Shown here: piece by piece, positions 35,082 through 42,625 of the stretch
How positions within the stretch are numbered: the first letter of the stretch is position 1
Layout of the letters: each line of letters starts with the position of its first letter
From: JALQUL01 sp964556425
GTDB lineage: Bacteria; Pseudomonadota; Gammaproteobacteria; Burkholderiales; Burkholderiaceae_C
Assembly: GCA_964556425.1 (NCBI GenBank)
Contig: CAZKWC010000023.1
Span: forward strand, 1 to 46,053
Direction: 5' to 3'
Length of the DNA: 46,053 bases
Program-made: the position numbers and the translations under genes
Notes under the pieces: generated by a model
What the model saw: the letters and a program-made list of their open reading frames with translations, nothing else
Told to the model about the DNA's origin: nothing
Databases searched by the model: none

Positions 35082-35101
35082 ATGCTAAACAATATTAGCA
35101 T
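35082..35101. promoter_or_regulatory. Palindromic operator between lysR and lysA
   Basis: ATGCTAA (35082-35088) and TTAGCAT (35095-35101) form a perfect dyad with a 6-base centre. It sits between the divergent genes, where LysR-type regulators bind dyads. A possible lysA promoter overlaps its right arm: TTAGCA at 35095-35100, a 16-base spacer, then TATATT at 35117-35122. This promoter reading is tentative. Confidence 0.6.
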
Positions 35102-35135
35102 TGATTGCATAGCTTTTATATTAGACAATAAAGGT

Positions 35136-36425
35136 ATGAAATCTAATACACCCTTTACCCCACAAGCCTTGGTGCAATTAAAAGCTCAATTTTCTAGCCC
35201 TTTATGGGTTTATGATGCCGACACCATTGTGCAAAAAATTCAAGCCTTAAAATCGTTTGATACGATAAGGTTCGCCCAAAAAGCCAACTCTAATACTCAT
35301 TTGTTACGCCTCATGAAAAGCCATGGTGTCAAAGTAGATGCGGTCTCTTTAGGTGAAATCGAAAGAGCGATTGCTGCTGGCTTTGAAGTGAATGAACACA
35401 CCCCCGATTCGATTGTGTTTACCGCCGACTTGTTAGATCACGCTACCTTAGAGCGTGTTACCAGTTTAGGTATTGCGGTCAATTGCGGTTCAATTGATAT
35501 GTTGGATCAAATAGCGGCCGTTAAAAAAGGCCACCCGGTTTGGCTTCGAATTAACCCTGGCTTTGGTCATGGTCATAGCAATAAAACCAATACCGGTGGC
35601 GAGCATAGCAAGCATGGAATTTGGCATTCACAATTACCTTTAGCCCTAGAAAAAATCAAAACTTTAGGATTGGATTTAGTGGGTTTACACATGCATATTG
35701 GTTCAGGTGTCGATTATTCACATTTGCAAGAAGTGTGTGGCGCCATGGTGAAACTAGCTGTACAAGTCAAAAGCAGTGGCCTCGATTTACATGCTATTTC
35801 TGCAGGCGGAGGCTTGTCTATTCCCTATCAAGAAGGCCAAGACACCATTGATACCGAGCATTATTTTCAGTTATGGAATACAGCACGTCATCAAGTGAGT
35901 GAGTTGTTGGGTCACCCTATAGAACTAGAAATCGAACCAGGTCGTTATTTAGTCGCCGAGGCAGGTGTCTTGTTAAGCGAAGTAAGAGCCAGTAAAAATC
36001 AAGGTCAGCAACACTTTGTAATGGTAGATGCTGGATTTAGCGATTTAGTGCGCCCTTCTATGTATGGCAGCCATCATGATATTACTGTGCTCCCCATCAA
36101 CACTGCAGGACAATTAGAGGACAGCTTTGCCAGCTTTAGTGCACCTGTAGCCACACCTGTAGCCACTGTAGTAGCTGGCCCTCTATGCGAGTCGGGCGAT
36201 GTGTTTACCCAAGGTGAAGGTGGCGTTGTGTTAACCCGCGAACTAGCGGCTGCCAAAGTAGGCGATTTAGTGGTTTTTCACGACGCTGGGGCTTATGGTG
36301 CTTCTATGTCTTCTAATTACAATACCCGCCCTTTAATTGCCGAGGTATTAATAGAAAACGGCCAAGCCAGACTCATTCGCCGCAAACAAACCGTAGCCGA
36401 ATTAATTGCATTAGAGCAAGTGTAA
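35136..36425 (+). CDS. lysA: Diaminopimelate decarboxylase
   Basis: LysA removes CO2 from meso-diaminopimelate to give lysine, with PLP. The sequence has the PLP lysine in RFAQKANSN (Lys49 of the chosen protein), HIGSG, the glycine-rich SAGGGLSIPY, EIEPGRYLV, and GPLCESGDVF with the active-site cysteine. The many shared segments with E. coli LysA (for example NPGFGHGHSNKTNTGGE) mark this gammaproteobacterial-type subfamily. The frame is open from an ATG at 35082, but that codon is part of the palindromic operator. The ATG at 35136 gives the usual length (429 residues), although AAAGG is unusually close to it. Confidence 0.95.
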   Translation: MKSNTPFTPQALVQLKAQFSSPLWVYDADTIVQKIQALKSFDTIRFAQKANSNTHLLRLMKSHGVKVDAVSLGEIERAIAAGFEVNEHTPDSIVFTADLLDHATLERVTSLGIAVNCGSIDMLDQIAAVKKGHPVWLRINPGFGHGHSNKTNTGGEHSKHGIWHSQLPLALEKIKTLGLDLVGLHMHIGSGVDYSHLQEVCGAMVKLAVQVKSSGLDLHAISAGGGLSIPYQEGQDTIDTEHYFQLWNTARHQVSELLGHPIELEIEPGRYLVAEAGVLLSEVRASKNQGQQHFVMVDAGFSDLVRPSMYGSHHDITVLPINTAGQLEDSFASFSAPVATPVATVVAGPLCESGDVFTQGEGGVVLTRELAAAKVGDLVVFHDAGAYGASMSSNYNTRPLIAEVLIENGQARLIRRKQTVAELIALEQV

Positions 36426-36492
36426 AAGATTGGCTGGGGCTTGGAATGCTCTCACCTTACTAACTACTAATTAGTTTGGGATTACTATTGAA

Positions 36493-36545
36493 TTCATACA
36501 GCTTTTAATTTGTATATTCATTTTACAGACTAAAGGCTGTATTTT
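36493..36545. repeat. Second copy of the HipB-type operator, downstream of hipA
   Basis: These 53 bases match 38258-38310 at 44 positions in the same orientation. They carry the same two 18-bp dyads, at 36497-36514 and 36524-36541, each of the form TACAG or TACAA, eight bases, CTGTA on the minus strand, separated by nine bases. All nine differences fall in spacers; every arm base is conserved. It also keeps an ATG-like start (GTATGAA on the minus strand), followed by only seven codons. It may be a remnant of a second hipB 5' end or a working downstream operator. Confidence 0.8.
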
Positions 36546-36640
36546 AATGAAATGCAACTTTCCATCAATCATTAAAGATCAAGTTATTAGCAGTCCACCG
36601 CCCAATCACTATAAAAGCCATACCACTAAGTACATTAGAA

Positions 36641-37984
36641 TTATTTCAGTTCAAATCGTTTAACGGCATTACTTAAACCATCGAATATGGATTGGCTCAC
36701 TTTTACGGGAAAGTCTGCTGGGAGTAAATCCTTGATTTTCTCGATTACTCTAGGTGTTTGGTCAATCACCTGCTGAAACGGACTGTCTTGGCCGGTGACT
36801 GCAATACCATGTCTAAGTGCTAGGTCATACCAATGTCGAGGCTGAATTTCTGACATTTTCCAATGTGGATTTTTTCCTCTAACTGCCATAGCCATTTTTA
36901 CTTTACGCCAAGCAATCTGATCTGGTGCAGAACCCATTACAGGGTAGAGCGAAAGTACATCATAGAAAGGTGTCATTTCGAATAAACCACCTGGTTTAAT
37001 AAAAACACTAAAGTTTTTTGCGTGACCATCGCTTGCACACAATAAGCAAAACAAAAACTGAGCTTTAATAAAATTAAATTTATCTTGATTTGCATTCGTA
37101 GAACTTGCTAACAGCTTAAGAATTTTATCCATACCTGGCCCCCCATCAGCTTCGTATTTCAAATAATTGGGATAAGCCATTGCTTGACACATATCTTCCT
37201 GCGGTAGTCGTATCAGCCATGAAGAATCAGCCGATAAAACCCTGTCAAATCGCTCTAGTACCAAAGCCTTAAGATGATTAAAACGTTCAATAGTACCAAT
37301 AGCAACTGGTAAACCATAAGCACCCAGCAGCTGCAAACATAACCATTCGTTTTCAACTGAATCTGTCATATCCATTTGTAAATTACCAATTAAACCTAAA
37401 GGTAATTTCAAAATATGTGTAGTTGGAGTAGAGCCTAATGGAAGTTTCCATATTCCATCTTGTTTTAACAACGCAGATTTTTCTTGCGCACCAGCTAGTG
37501 AAATTCTAAACTCATCAAGATTAAAACTCTGATTTTGCAAACTAGAAGAACTTGTATAGCTACTCAAATAATCAGCAATTTCTGTTTCAGTTATGGCCTT
37601 TGCTTGAATTGTTTTAATTTGGCTTGGTTGTTGATGCGTTGGAAGCAACTGAACCGCTCCAACACTATCGCGTCCTACTTCTGATAACAAATCAAATGGA
37701 GTTTGTCCCAAGGTTTTAAAACGTCTTGCAATTCTTTGTCTCAATTGAGGACTATCAGGCAACAAATTATCGAACCAAAACGCTACCACTTCTCCAGTGT
37801 AGGGTTTGTTTTCTGGTGTAAATGGCATAGTTAAAGACAAGGGGCGAGCGTGTGGTGACCTTAACCAGTGGTCATCATAAGTAAGAGTGTCCTTACCTTG
37901 GTTGATGGACCAAGTAGCGACACGTTCCCCATTCATCCATACAGTTAAACTTTTTAGCCGAGATTTTGCTTGAGACTTTTTCAT
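36641..37984 (-). CDS. hipA: HipA-type Ser/Thr kinase toxin
   Basis: The 447-residue protein matches HipA, which in E. coli phosphorylates glutamyl-tRNA synthetase and induces dormancy. The N-terminal region (VWMNGERVATW...HPxSLTMPFTPE-like) is the HipA N domain. ISLAGAQEKSALL is the flexible P-loop region holding the regulatory serine motif. DGHAKNFSVF contains the catalytic Asp, and MTPFYDVLS follows as the metal-binding DFG-like part. All core motifs are present, so the kinase looks intact. hipB lies 14 bases upstream on the same strand, the standard antitoxin-first order. Confidence 0.93.
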   Translation of the reverse strand: MKKSQAKSRLKSLTVWMNGERVATWSINQGKDTLTYDDHWLRSPHARPLSLTMPFTPENKPYTGEVVAFWFDNLLPDSPQLRQRIARRFKTLGQTPFDLLSEVGRDSVGAVQLLPTHQQPSQIKTIQAKAITETEIADYLSSYTSSSSLQNQSFNLDEFRISLAGAQEKSALLKQDGIWKLPLGSTPTTHILKLPLGLIGNLQMDMTDSVENEWLCLQLLGAYGLPVAIGTIERFNHLKALVLERFDRVLSADSSWLIRLPQEDMCQAMAYPNYLKYEADGGPGMDKILKLLASSTNANQDKFNFIKAQFLFCLLCASDGHAKNFSVFIKPGGLFEMTPFYDVLSLYPVMGSAPDQIAWRKVKMAMAVRGKNPHWKMSEIQPRHWYDLALRHGIAVTGQDSPFQQVIDQTPRVIEKIKDLLPADFPVKVSQSIFDGLSNAVKRFELK

Positions 37985-37998
37985 GCTAATTTTTTACC

Positions 37999-38262
37999 TC
38001 ACCACTGTGGTGTTTGGTCAAGTTTTTCTGTATTCCCAGCACTATTTTTTTTTCGTAGAATGAGCTCAACTCCCAAGGTATTAAGTACCATCATGAGATT
38101 TTCCACACTCATGTGAGATGTATTGCGCTCTGCGGCAGAATAGGTTTGTTGGGTCACTCCCAATTTAACTGCCATTTCAGCCTGAGTAAGTTGAGCACTT
38201 TTTCTAAACCCAGTCACAATTGGCCTTAATTGATCAGGTGTTTGAATCTTAAATTCGTTCAT
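37999..38262 (-). CDS. hipB: HipB-type helix-turn-helix antitoxin
   Basis: An 87-residue Cro/CI-type DNA-binding protein: LRPIVTGFRKSAQLTQAEMAVKLGVTQQTYSAAERN holds the helix-turn-helix, followed by MSVENLMMVLNTLGVELIL, typical of HipB. A longer frame is open to 38424, but the ATG at 38262 gives the normal HipB length (E. coli 88), and the upstream bases form the double operator rather than coding sequence. HipB binds HipA and represses the operon. The C-terminal tail (NTEKLDQTPQW) ends in Trp, as in E. coli HipB. Confidence 0.9.
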   Translation of the reverse strand: MNEFKIQTPDQLRPIVTGFRKSAQLTQAEMAVKLGVTQQTYSAAERNTSHMSVENLMMVLNTLGVELILRKKNSAGNTEKLDQTPQW

Positions 38263-38310
38263 ACAGCTTTTAATTTGTAAATGATATTTACAGAATATAA
38301 ACTGTATTTT
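38258..38310. promoter_or_regulatory. HipB-type double operator overlapping the hipB start
   Basis: Two 18-bp dyads lie at 38262-38279 and 38289-38306, nine bases apart. On the minus strand they read TACAG-N8-CTGTA (perfect) and TACAA-N8-CTGTA (one arm mismatch). The eight-base spacer matches the layout of E. coli HipB sites (TATCC-N8-GGATA), with different arms. The second dyad touches the hipB start codon, as expected for autorepression. Confidence 0.75.
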
Positions 38311-38460
38311 TGACAAATGCAACTCGTCAAGACAATAGTCTTGCAAAAGACCAACGAAATAAGGCACTTCACTAAAATCTTGATTTTGAATATTACCCAT
38401 ATCCAAATCTATGGAAACAGTCATATAGAATAGCCCTATTCATCATTTGATAAGGCCTGT

Positions 38461-38949
38461 ATGTCTAGACTTTTTACTTTTAAAGCTGCTTTGTTGGTAG
38501 TAGCCTCCACTTTTTTACTTAACACTGCTTATGCAGAAAAATGGTCTAGCCTTGATGTGATTAAATCAGCACCATCAGGCTTATGGGTGAAGACTAAAAA
38601 CATTATTAATGGCCAGCCCGTCATTGACTCCAACCCTGAAGTCATGTGTGCCGATCAAAAACAAATTAAAAAAGCTTTAGATGGTTTTTTAATGGTTAAT
38701 AGAAACGGCAAGGAAGCTGAACTTTGCCCTAATACCATTATAAAAACCAATACCTTAAGCCAAGGCATCGCCGTTTTGCAATGCCCAGCCATCGAGTTTT
38801 TAGGCAAAAAAATTCCTGCTGACGATATTATTTTGGATATTAATCGTATTAGCGCCAACACCTGGACGATGGCTTTAAGTGGTAAAGACAAAAAGGTAAA
38901 AATTAAAGTGACCTTGCAGCACAAAGCTGATGCTTGTGGGGCGAGTTAA
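38461..38949 (+). CDS. Secreted protein of unknown function (DUF3617-like)
   Basis: A clear signal peptide (LFTFKAALLVVASTFLLNTAYA) precedes a periplasmic domain of about 137 residues with cysteines in EVMCAD, AELCPN, LQCPA and DACGAS. The layout, a GLW near the start followed by paired cysteines and beta-rich sequence, loosely recalls DUF3617 proteins, but I am not sure. The gene diverges from hipB. Its stop codon is interleaved with the convergent Nudix-MBL gene in a shared TTAA. Confidence 0.75.
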   Translation: MSRLFTFKAALLVVASTFLLNTAYAEKWSSLDVIKSAPSGLWVKTKNIINGQPVIDSNPEVMCADQKQIKKALDGFLMVNRNGKEAELCPNTIIKTNTLSQGIAVLQCPAIEFLGKKIPADDIILDINRISANTWTMALSGKDKKVKIKVTLQHKADACGAS

Positions 38950-40583
38950 GTTATCGATTCCAACCTTTGCAAATGCGCCAGCAATGACCGCTTAGCAATG
39001 GGCCAAACCCGTTCTGGTACGTCATCATAGGCTTTAGCCACCCACTCATCCATTGTACCCTTGGGGTTGGCTTGTACCACTTGTAAAATTTTGGCTTCAC
39101 GTTTAAGTCTATGGGCTTTTAAACCCTTTATTGCCTGTAGTGCATTGCCAATGGCATAACCGTGAGCCGGCAATATAAATTCTATTTTTCCTTGTTCTGC
39201 CAAGGCAGCCAATACATCTAAAGAATTCAAATAATCATTCATATTGCCGTCAGGTGGGTCGATGACGGTAGTGCTACCATTTAAGATGTGGTCGCCACTT
39301 AATAACACTGCATCTTCTTGCAATAACAGGGCAATATGATTAGAGGCATGACCTGGGGTAAAAATTACTTGAATGCTGTGTTGATGATGTTGATCTTGCA
39401 GCTCAAAAACTTGCCCATTTTGTACTTCGCTGTCTGGCATAAAACGACTATCGGCCCTAGAAAACTCACCACTGGCTAAACCCCATATGAGTATCTTTTG
39501 CGGCAACATTTTTTGTAATACAAAAGCCCCAGGTGAATGATCGGGATGGGAATGGGTACAAATAATGGCTTTGATATTCGCATCACAAGCAGTAATGATT
39601 TTTTCTAAATGGCGCTCGTCTGCTGGGCCAGGGTCCACCACTATAAAACCAGTACTAGCCTGACCCAGTAAATAAGTGTTGGTGCCTGGCCCTGTCATAA
39701 AACCAGGGTTGGGCGCAGTTAAACGTTGAATGTTTTTAAGTAGTGCCACTGGGCGCTCGGACTGCCAATCGAGTTGATGCACTAATTGACCATCTGGGCT
39801 GGTGAGTTCTAATTCACCAAATTCAGGTTCGTGCTCCATATAACGCTGCTCTGCACCGGCTAAAAAACCGCCTCGTGGGCTGCTGGTAAAAAATGGTTTT
39901 TGATTCGCTGCTATAGCTTCAAAGACAGCATCGGTATGACTAAATTTAGCTAAATGTTCTAGGGTTTTAATGGTGGGGTAAATCATTAAAAAATCGCCAG
40001 CACTATGGCGTTTTAAAGCTTGTGCAGGGGCTACCCATTGAGGTTCAAATTGTTCGGCTTGGTCGGCCACTGGCTCTTGATGCGGCGGCATTTTAGCGAC
40101 AAAAAATGGCACATCAAAACGCCTTGGCATATCACGGTCAGTTATCCAATGCAAATAATGAAACACTTTAGAACTTGCAAAGCACCACTCATTGTCTAAA
40201 CATTGCTGCGATAAGGGCAAGTCTCTTTGCAAGAGCGCAATTTTTTCAGGCGACAAATATTGTCGCTTTTTGTCTTCAATAAAAGCAATCCCCAATTCTT
40301 CAAAACTCTCTCTGATGGCAGCCACTTTAGCCGCCGTAATAGCTTGCCCCAAATCTGCATCGTTATCTAATAAATAAGGATTTTGAGCGTCGAGTTGATC
40401 TTGCGGATCTATTTTTCCACCAGGAAAAACAAACACACCAGGCGCAAAACTTGCAGTGCTAGAGCGACGAGTCATTAAGACCTCCAAACCTTGTACGCCA
40501 TCTCGCAGCAATAACAAGGTAGCAGCAGGAGAAGTGGGTGCTGGCGCTTTTTGCGGATACAAATATAAAGATAAACGTGGCAT
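38946..40583 (-). CDS. Nudix hydrolase-metallo-beta-lactamase fusion protein
   Basis: The ATG at 40583 is preceded by AGGAG at good spacing; an upstream ATG at 40640 is less likely. The N-terminal part (about 1-240) begins AATLLLLRDG and has VFVFPGGKID and the Nudix-box core AAIRESFEELGIAF. The C-terminal part (about 260-545) is an MBL-fold hydrolase with the HSHPDH metal motif at 344-349, followed by FTPGHASNHIALLL and LLSGDHIL, and resembles LACTB2/RNase-Z-like hydrolases. The protein may handle nucleotide or CoA-type substrates with both domains. Such fusions occur in proteobacteria, but the substrate is not known to me. Confidence 0.85.
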   Translation of the reverse strand: MPRLSLYLYPQKAPAPTSPAATLLLLRDGVQGLEVLMTRRSSTASFAPGVFVFPGGKIDPQDQLDAQNPYLLDNDADLGQAITAAKVAAIRESFEELGIAFIEDKKRQYLSPEKIALLQRDLPLSQQCLDNEWCFASSKVFHYLHWITDRDMPRRFDVPFFVAKMPPHQEPVADQAEQFEPQWVAPAQALKRHSAGDFLMIYPTIKTLEHLAKFSHTDAVFEAIAANQKPFFTSSPRGGFLAGAEQRYMEHEPEFGELELTSPDGQLVHQLDWQSERPVALLKNIQRLTAPNPGFMTGPGTNTYLLGQASTGFIVVDPGPADERHLEKIITACDANIKAIICTHSHPDHSPGAFVLQKMLPQKILIWGLASGEFSRADSRFMPDSEVQNGQVFELQDQHHQHSIQVIFTPGHASNHIALLLQEDAVLLSGDHILNGSTTVIDPPDGNMNDYLNSLDVLAALAEQGKIEFILPAHGYAIGNALQAIKGLKAHRLKREAKILQVVQANPKGTMDEWVAKAYDDVPERVWPIAKRSLLAHLQRLESIT

Positions 40584-40722
40584 TACAAGTCTCCTGTTTT
40601 CAACTAGAATTATTCTTACTAAGTAGCTATTGTCATCCAAACTCGAATGACTTGGTGGTTCACGCTACTGCCTCATATTATGGTTGGAACTCGTTTAAAA
40701 AAATCTTCTTAGGATCATGATT

Positions 40723-40992
40723 ATGAAAATCACCAAAATTGAACATCACTCAGTCAATTGGCACTATAAATATGAAATTGACGAAGAAAAGCTCGCTGAA
40801 ATTTATCCCGATCTCACTGAAGAAGAAATTACTCAGCTTCTAAAAAATTTAGAAAGCGGCGATGCTTCTCTAGAGGATGTGATCAATGAAGCTTGGGAAA
40901 ATTCCATCGAGATGGAATGGGAATTTGATTATGACGACGTTTGGACCGACCGTAAAGGCGGATATGACATCACTTATGAGGTAGTAAAATAA
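40723..40992 (+). CDS. Small acidic protein of unknown function (gene A)
   Basis: I do not recognise this protein. It has 89 residues from the ATG at 40723, which has AGGA eight bases upstream; an ATG at 40717 is too close to that site. It is acidic, with a helical Glu-rich middle (DLTEEEITQLLKNLESGD) and an aromatic C-terminal strand region (EWEFDYDDVWTDRKGGYDITYEV). Gene B starts two bases after the stop, so the two are translationally coupled. Its last 24 codons recur downstream as part of a duplication. Confidence 0.7.
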   Translation: MKITKIEHHSVNWHYKYEIDEEKLAEIYPDLTEEEITQLLKNLESGDASLEDVINEAWENSIEMEWEFDYDDVWTDRKGGYDITYEVVK

Positions 40993-40994
40993 TC

Positions 40995-41444
40995 ATGGCA
41001 CTATGGTCCATTAAACCGCAATGGAAAAAGTCTATTATTGAACGCCAAGAATGGACAAAAGATAGCAATATTTTGATTGTTGAAACAGGTTGGCGTTGGG
41101 GTGAATTTACTGTAGAAACTGAAGATGACAATCCCCCAGTACTTGAAGCAGGCGTTGATATTTACAATTGTGACTATCCATCTGAATTGGTTGAAACCGA
41201 AGATGGTTGCTGGGAAACTCATGAAACCGACGATTGTGATGAGGAAACCTGTGAATGGTTGGATAACTTTTTCGAAGAAGGTAATTCCTACCTTGATCTA
41301 GAAGATCACGGTTGGACTTGTCGCGATACCGAAATGATAATTAGCTGTGACATGGATATAGAGATGATTGAACCAACTCTTAGTAATGAATCAGAAACAG
41401 AATCTGATACAAAAACAGAACCAAAATCATCTTGGCCCAATTAG
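40995..41444 (+). CDS. Acidic, Trp- and Cys-rich protein of unknown function (gene B, copy 1)
   Basis: I do not recognise this 149-residue protein. It begins MALWSIKPQWKKSIIERQEW, then TGWRWGEFTVETEDDNPP, and becomes very acidic. Six cysteines (59, 72, 81, 86, 109, 118) and several tryptophans are spread along it; no signal peptide or membrane segment is seen, so it is probably cytoplasmic. A paralogue lies 599 bp downstream. The two differ at 31 of the first 127 positions without a gap, and all six cysteines are kept. It could be phage-derived or a host defence or stress protein; nothing in the sequence decides this. Confidence 0.7.
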   Translation: MALWSIKPQWKKSIIERQEWTKDSNILIVETGWRWGEFTVETEDDNPPVLEAGVDIYNCDYPSELVETEDGCWETHETDDCDEETCEWLDNFFEEGNSYLDLEDHGWTCRDTEMIISCDMDIEMIEPTLSNESETESDTKTEPKSSWPN

Positions 41445-41474
41445 TAGGGCATTAGATAGGTTATTACACAAATC

Positions 41475-41591
41475 ATGTCGTCTAGTTTGGATTCCCACCT
41501 GAAAAACAAACACCAATGGGAATTGGATTATGACGACGTTTGGGCCGACCGTAAAGGCGGATATAACATCACTTATAAGGTAGAAAATTAA
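41475..41591 (+). pseudogene. Chimeric mini-gene: TfoX-like start joined to the 3' end of gene A
   Basis: The frame encodes 38 residues. The first codons (MSSSLD) and the bases before them resemble the start of the TfoX-like gene at 42058 (MASSLD). The last 24 residues match the end of gene A with six changes. It is followed by TAA, TC and the ATG of gene B copy 2, the same junction as after gene A. This is the scar expected at a tandem duplication breakpoint. It might still be translated, and might help translate the next gene, but a function is doubtful. Confidence 0.7.
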
Positions 41592-41593
41592 TC

Positions 41594-42016
41594 ATGGCAC
41601 TATGGTCCGTTAAACCTAAATTAAAAAAGTCTATTATTGATCGACAAAAATTCACCAAAGACGATAATATTCTGGTAATTGAAACAGGATGGCGCTGGGG
41701 TGAATTTACAGTCGAAACTACGGATGACAACCCACCAGTGCTTGAGGAGGGGGTCGACATTTTTAATTGCGATTATCCATCTGATATGATTGAAACCACA
41801 GATGCTTGTTGGGAAGATCAGGACACCGATGACTGTGATGAAGAAACTTGTGAATGGTTAGAAGAGTTTTTCGATGAAGGCAACTCATTCTTAGATCTTC
41901 TCGATCATGGTTGGATTTGCAGTGATGGCGAAATGATAATTGACTGTGAAATGGATATTGAAATGATTCAACCCACTCCTACTATTGAAACCAAAACTGA
42001 ACCAAAATCATCTTGA
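41594..42016 (+). CDS. Acidic, Trp- and Cys-rich protein of unknown function (gene B, copy 2)
   Basis: A 140-residue paralogue of the protein at 40995, with all six cysteines in the same positions (59, 72, 81, 86, 109, 118), an unchanged TGWRWGEFTV block and about three quarters identity. The C-terminal tail is nine residues shorter but ends in the same TEPKSS. It keeps an intact reading frame, so it has been maintained since the duplication. The TfoX-like gene follows after 41 bases. Confidence 0.7.
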   Translation: MALWSVKPKLKKSIIDRQKFTKDDNILVIETGWRWGEFTVETTDDNPPVLEEGVDIFNCDYPSDMIETTDACWEDQDTDDCDEETCEWLEEFFDEGNSFLDLLDHGWICSDGEMIIDCEMDIEMIQPTPTIETKTEPKSS

Positions 42017-42057
42017 CCCTATTAGTAAGACATTAAAAAAAGGGTGTTTCACACATC

Positions 42058-42486
42058 ATGGCATCTAGTTTAGATTTTGCCCACTATTGCTGCGAATTAT
42101 TATCCTCTGTGGGCACCTGCCAAAGCCGTAAAATGTTTGGTGGCTTTGGCATTTCTGTAGATGGTATGAATATTGCCTTGGTCGCCAACTTAGGTAATGG
42201 CGATCAACTTTGGTTAAAAACCAATCCCAATAACGAAAACGATTTTATTAGTGCTGGGTGCCAACCCTTTGTTTACACCACAGTAAAAGCGGGTGTTAGC
42301 TCGGCAAAATCATTGCATTATTATTCGGCACCAGCAGCTGCTATGGAATCAATTGATGAAATGCGGGTTTGGGCATTCAAGGCTCTCAATTCAGCAGTGG
42401 CATTTCATACATCAAAAAAGCCTAAAACAGCCAACAAAACGACTAAAAGTGCTGAAAAATTAAAATCGGTAAAGTCAAAGCGTTAA
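42058..42486 (+). CDS. TfoX N-terminal domain protein
   Basis: The first 110 or so residues match the TfoX N-terminal domain: CCELLSSVGTCQSRKMFGGFGISVDGMNIALV, LWLKTNPNN, FVYTTVKAG and YYSAPAAAMES. E. coli TfoX/Sxy regulates competence genes; many stand-alone N-domain proteins have no proven role. The C-terminal TfoX domain is missing. In its place is a Lys/Ser/Thr-rich tail of about 30 residues (KKPKTANKTTKSAEKLKS) that could bind nucleic acid. The gene is downstream of the duplicated gene B. Confidence 0.85.
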   Translation: MASSLDFAHYCCELLSSVGTCQSRKMFGGFGISVDGMNIALVANLGNGDQLWLKTNPNNENDFISAGCQPFVYTTVKAGVSSAKSLHYYSAPAAAMESIDEMRVWAFKALNSAVAFHTSKKPKTANKTTKSAEKLKSVKSKR

Positions 42487-42625
42487 AATAAACACTACTA
42501 CTAGTAGGGTTAAGAGTTCTTCACAGCTTTCCTCAAGCTTTTATAAAGTGAACCAGCACTTTTAATGTTGTCACTTCAGTGTACCTTCTGCCCTCACGCT
42601 TTCAACTTATTCAGATTTTTTCTTC

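Larger units (their letters stand above)
40918..42069 (+). repeat. Tandem duplication, period 599 bp
   Basis: Copy 1 starts at 40918 in gene A and runs through gene B to the TfoX-like start at about 41492. Copy 2 starts at 41517 and runs to the true TfoX-like start. Both the gene A matches and the gene B starts are offset by exactly 599 bases. The 77 bases across the gene A end differ at only 6 positions, while gene B has diverged more. Confidence 0.85.

Noticed and set aside
36641..38262. hipBA as part of an integrated mobile element
   Set aside because: No integrase, transposase, tRNA target or inverted terminal repeats are seen. The flanking 53-bp repeats are better explained as operators, although a cassette origin cannot be excluded.
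38263..38424. 54-residue N-terminal extension of HipB
   Set aside because: It would translate the double operator. HipB proteins are normally about 88 residues, matching the start at 38262.
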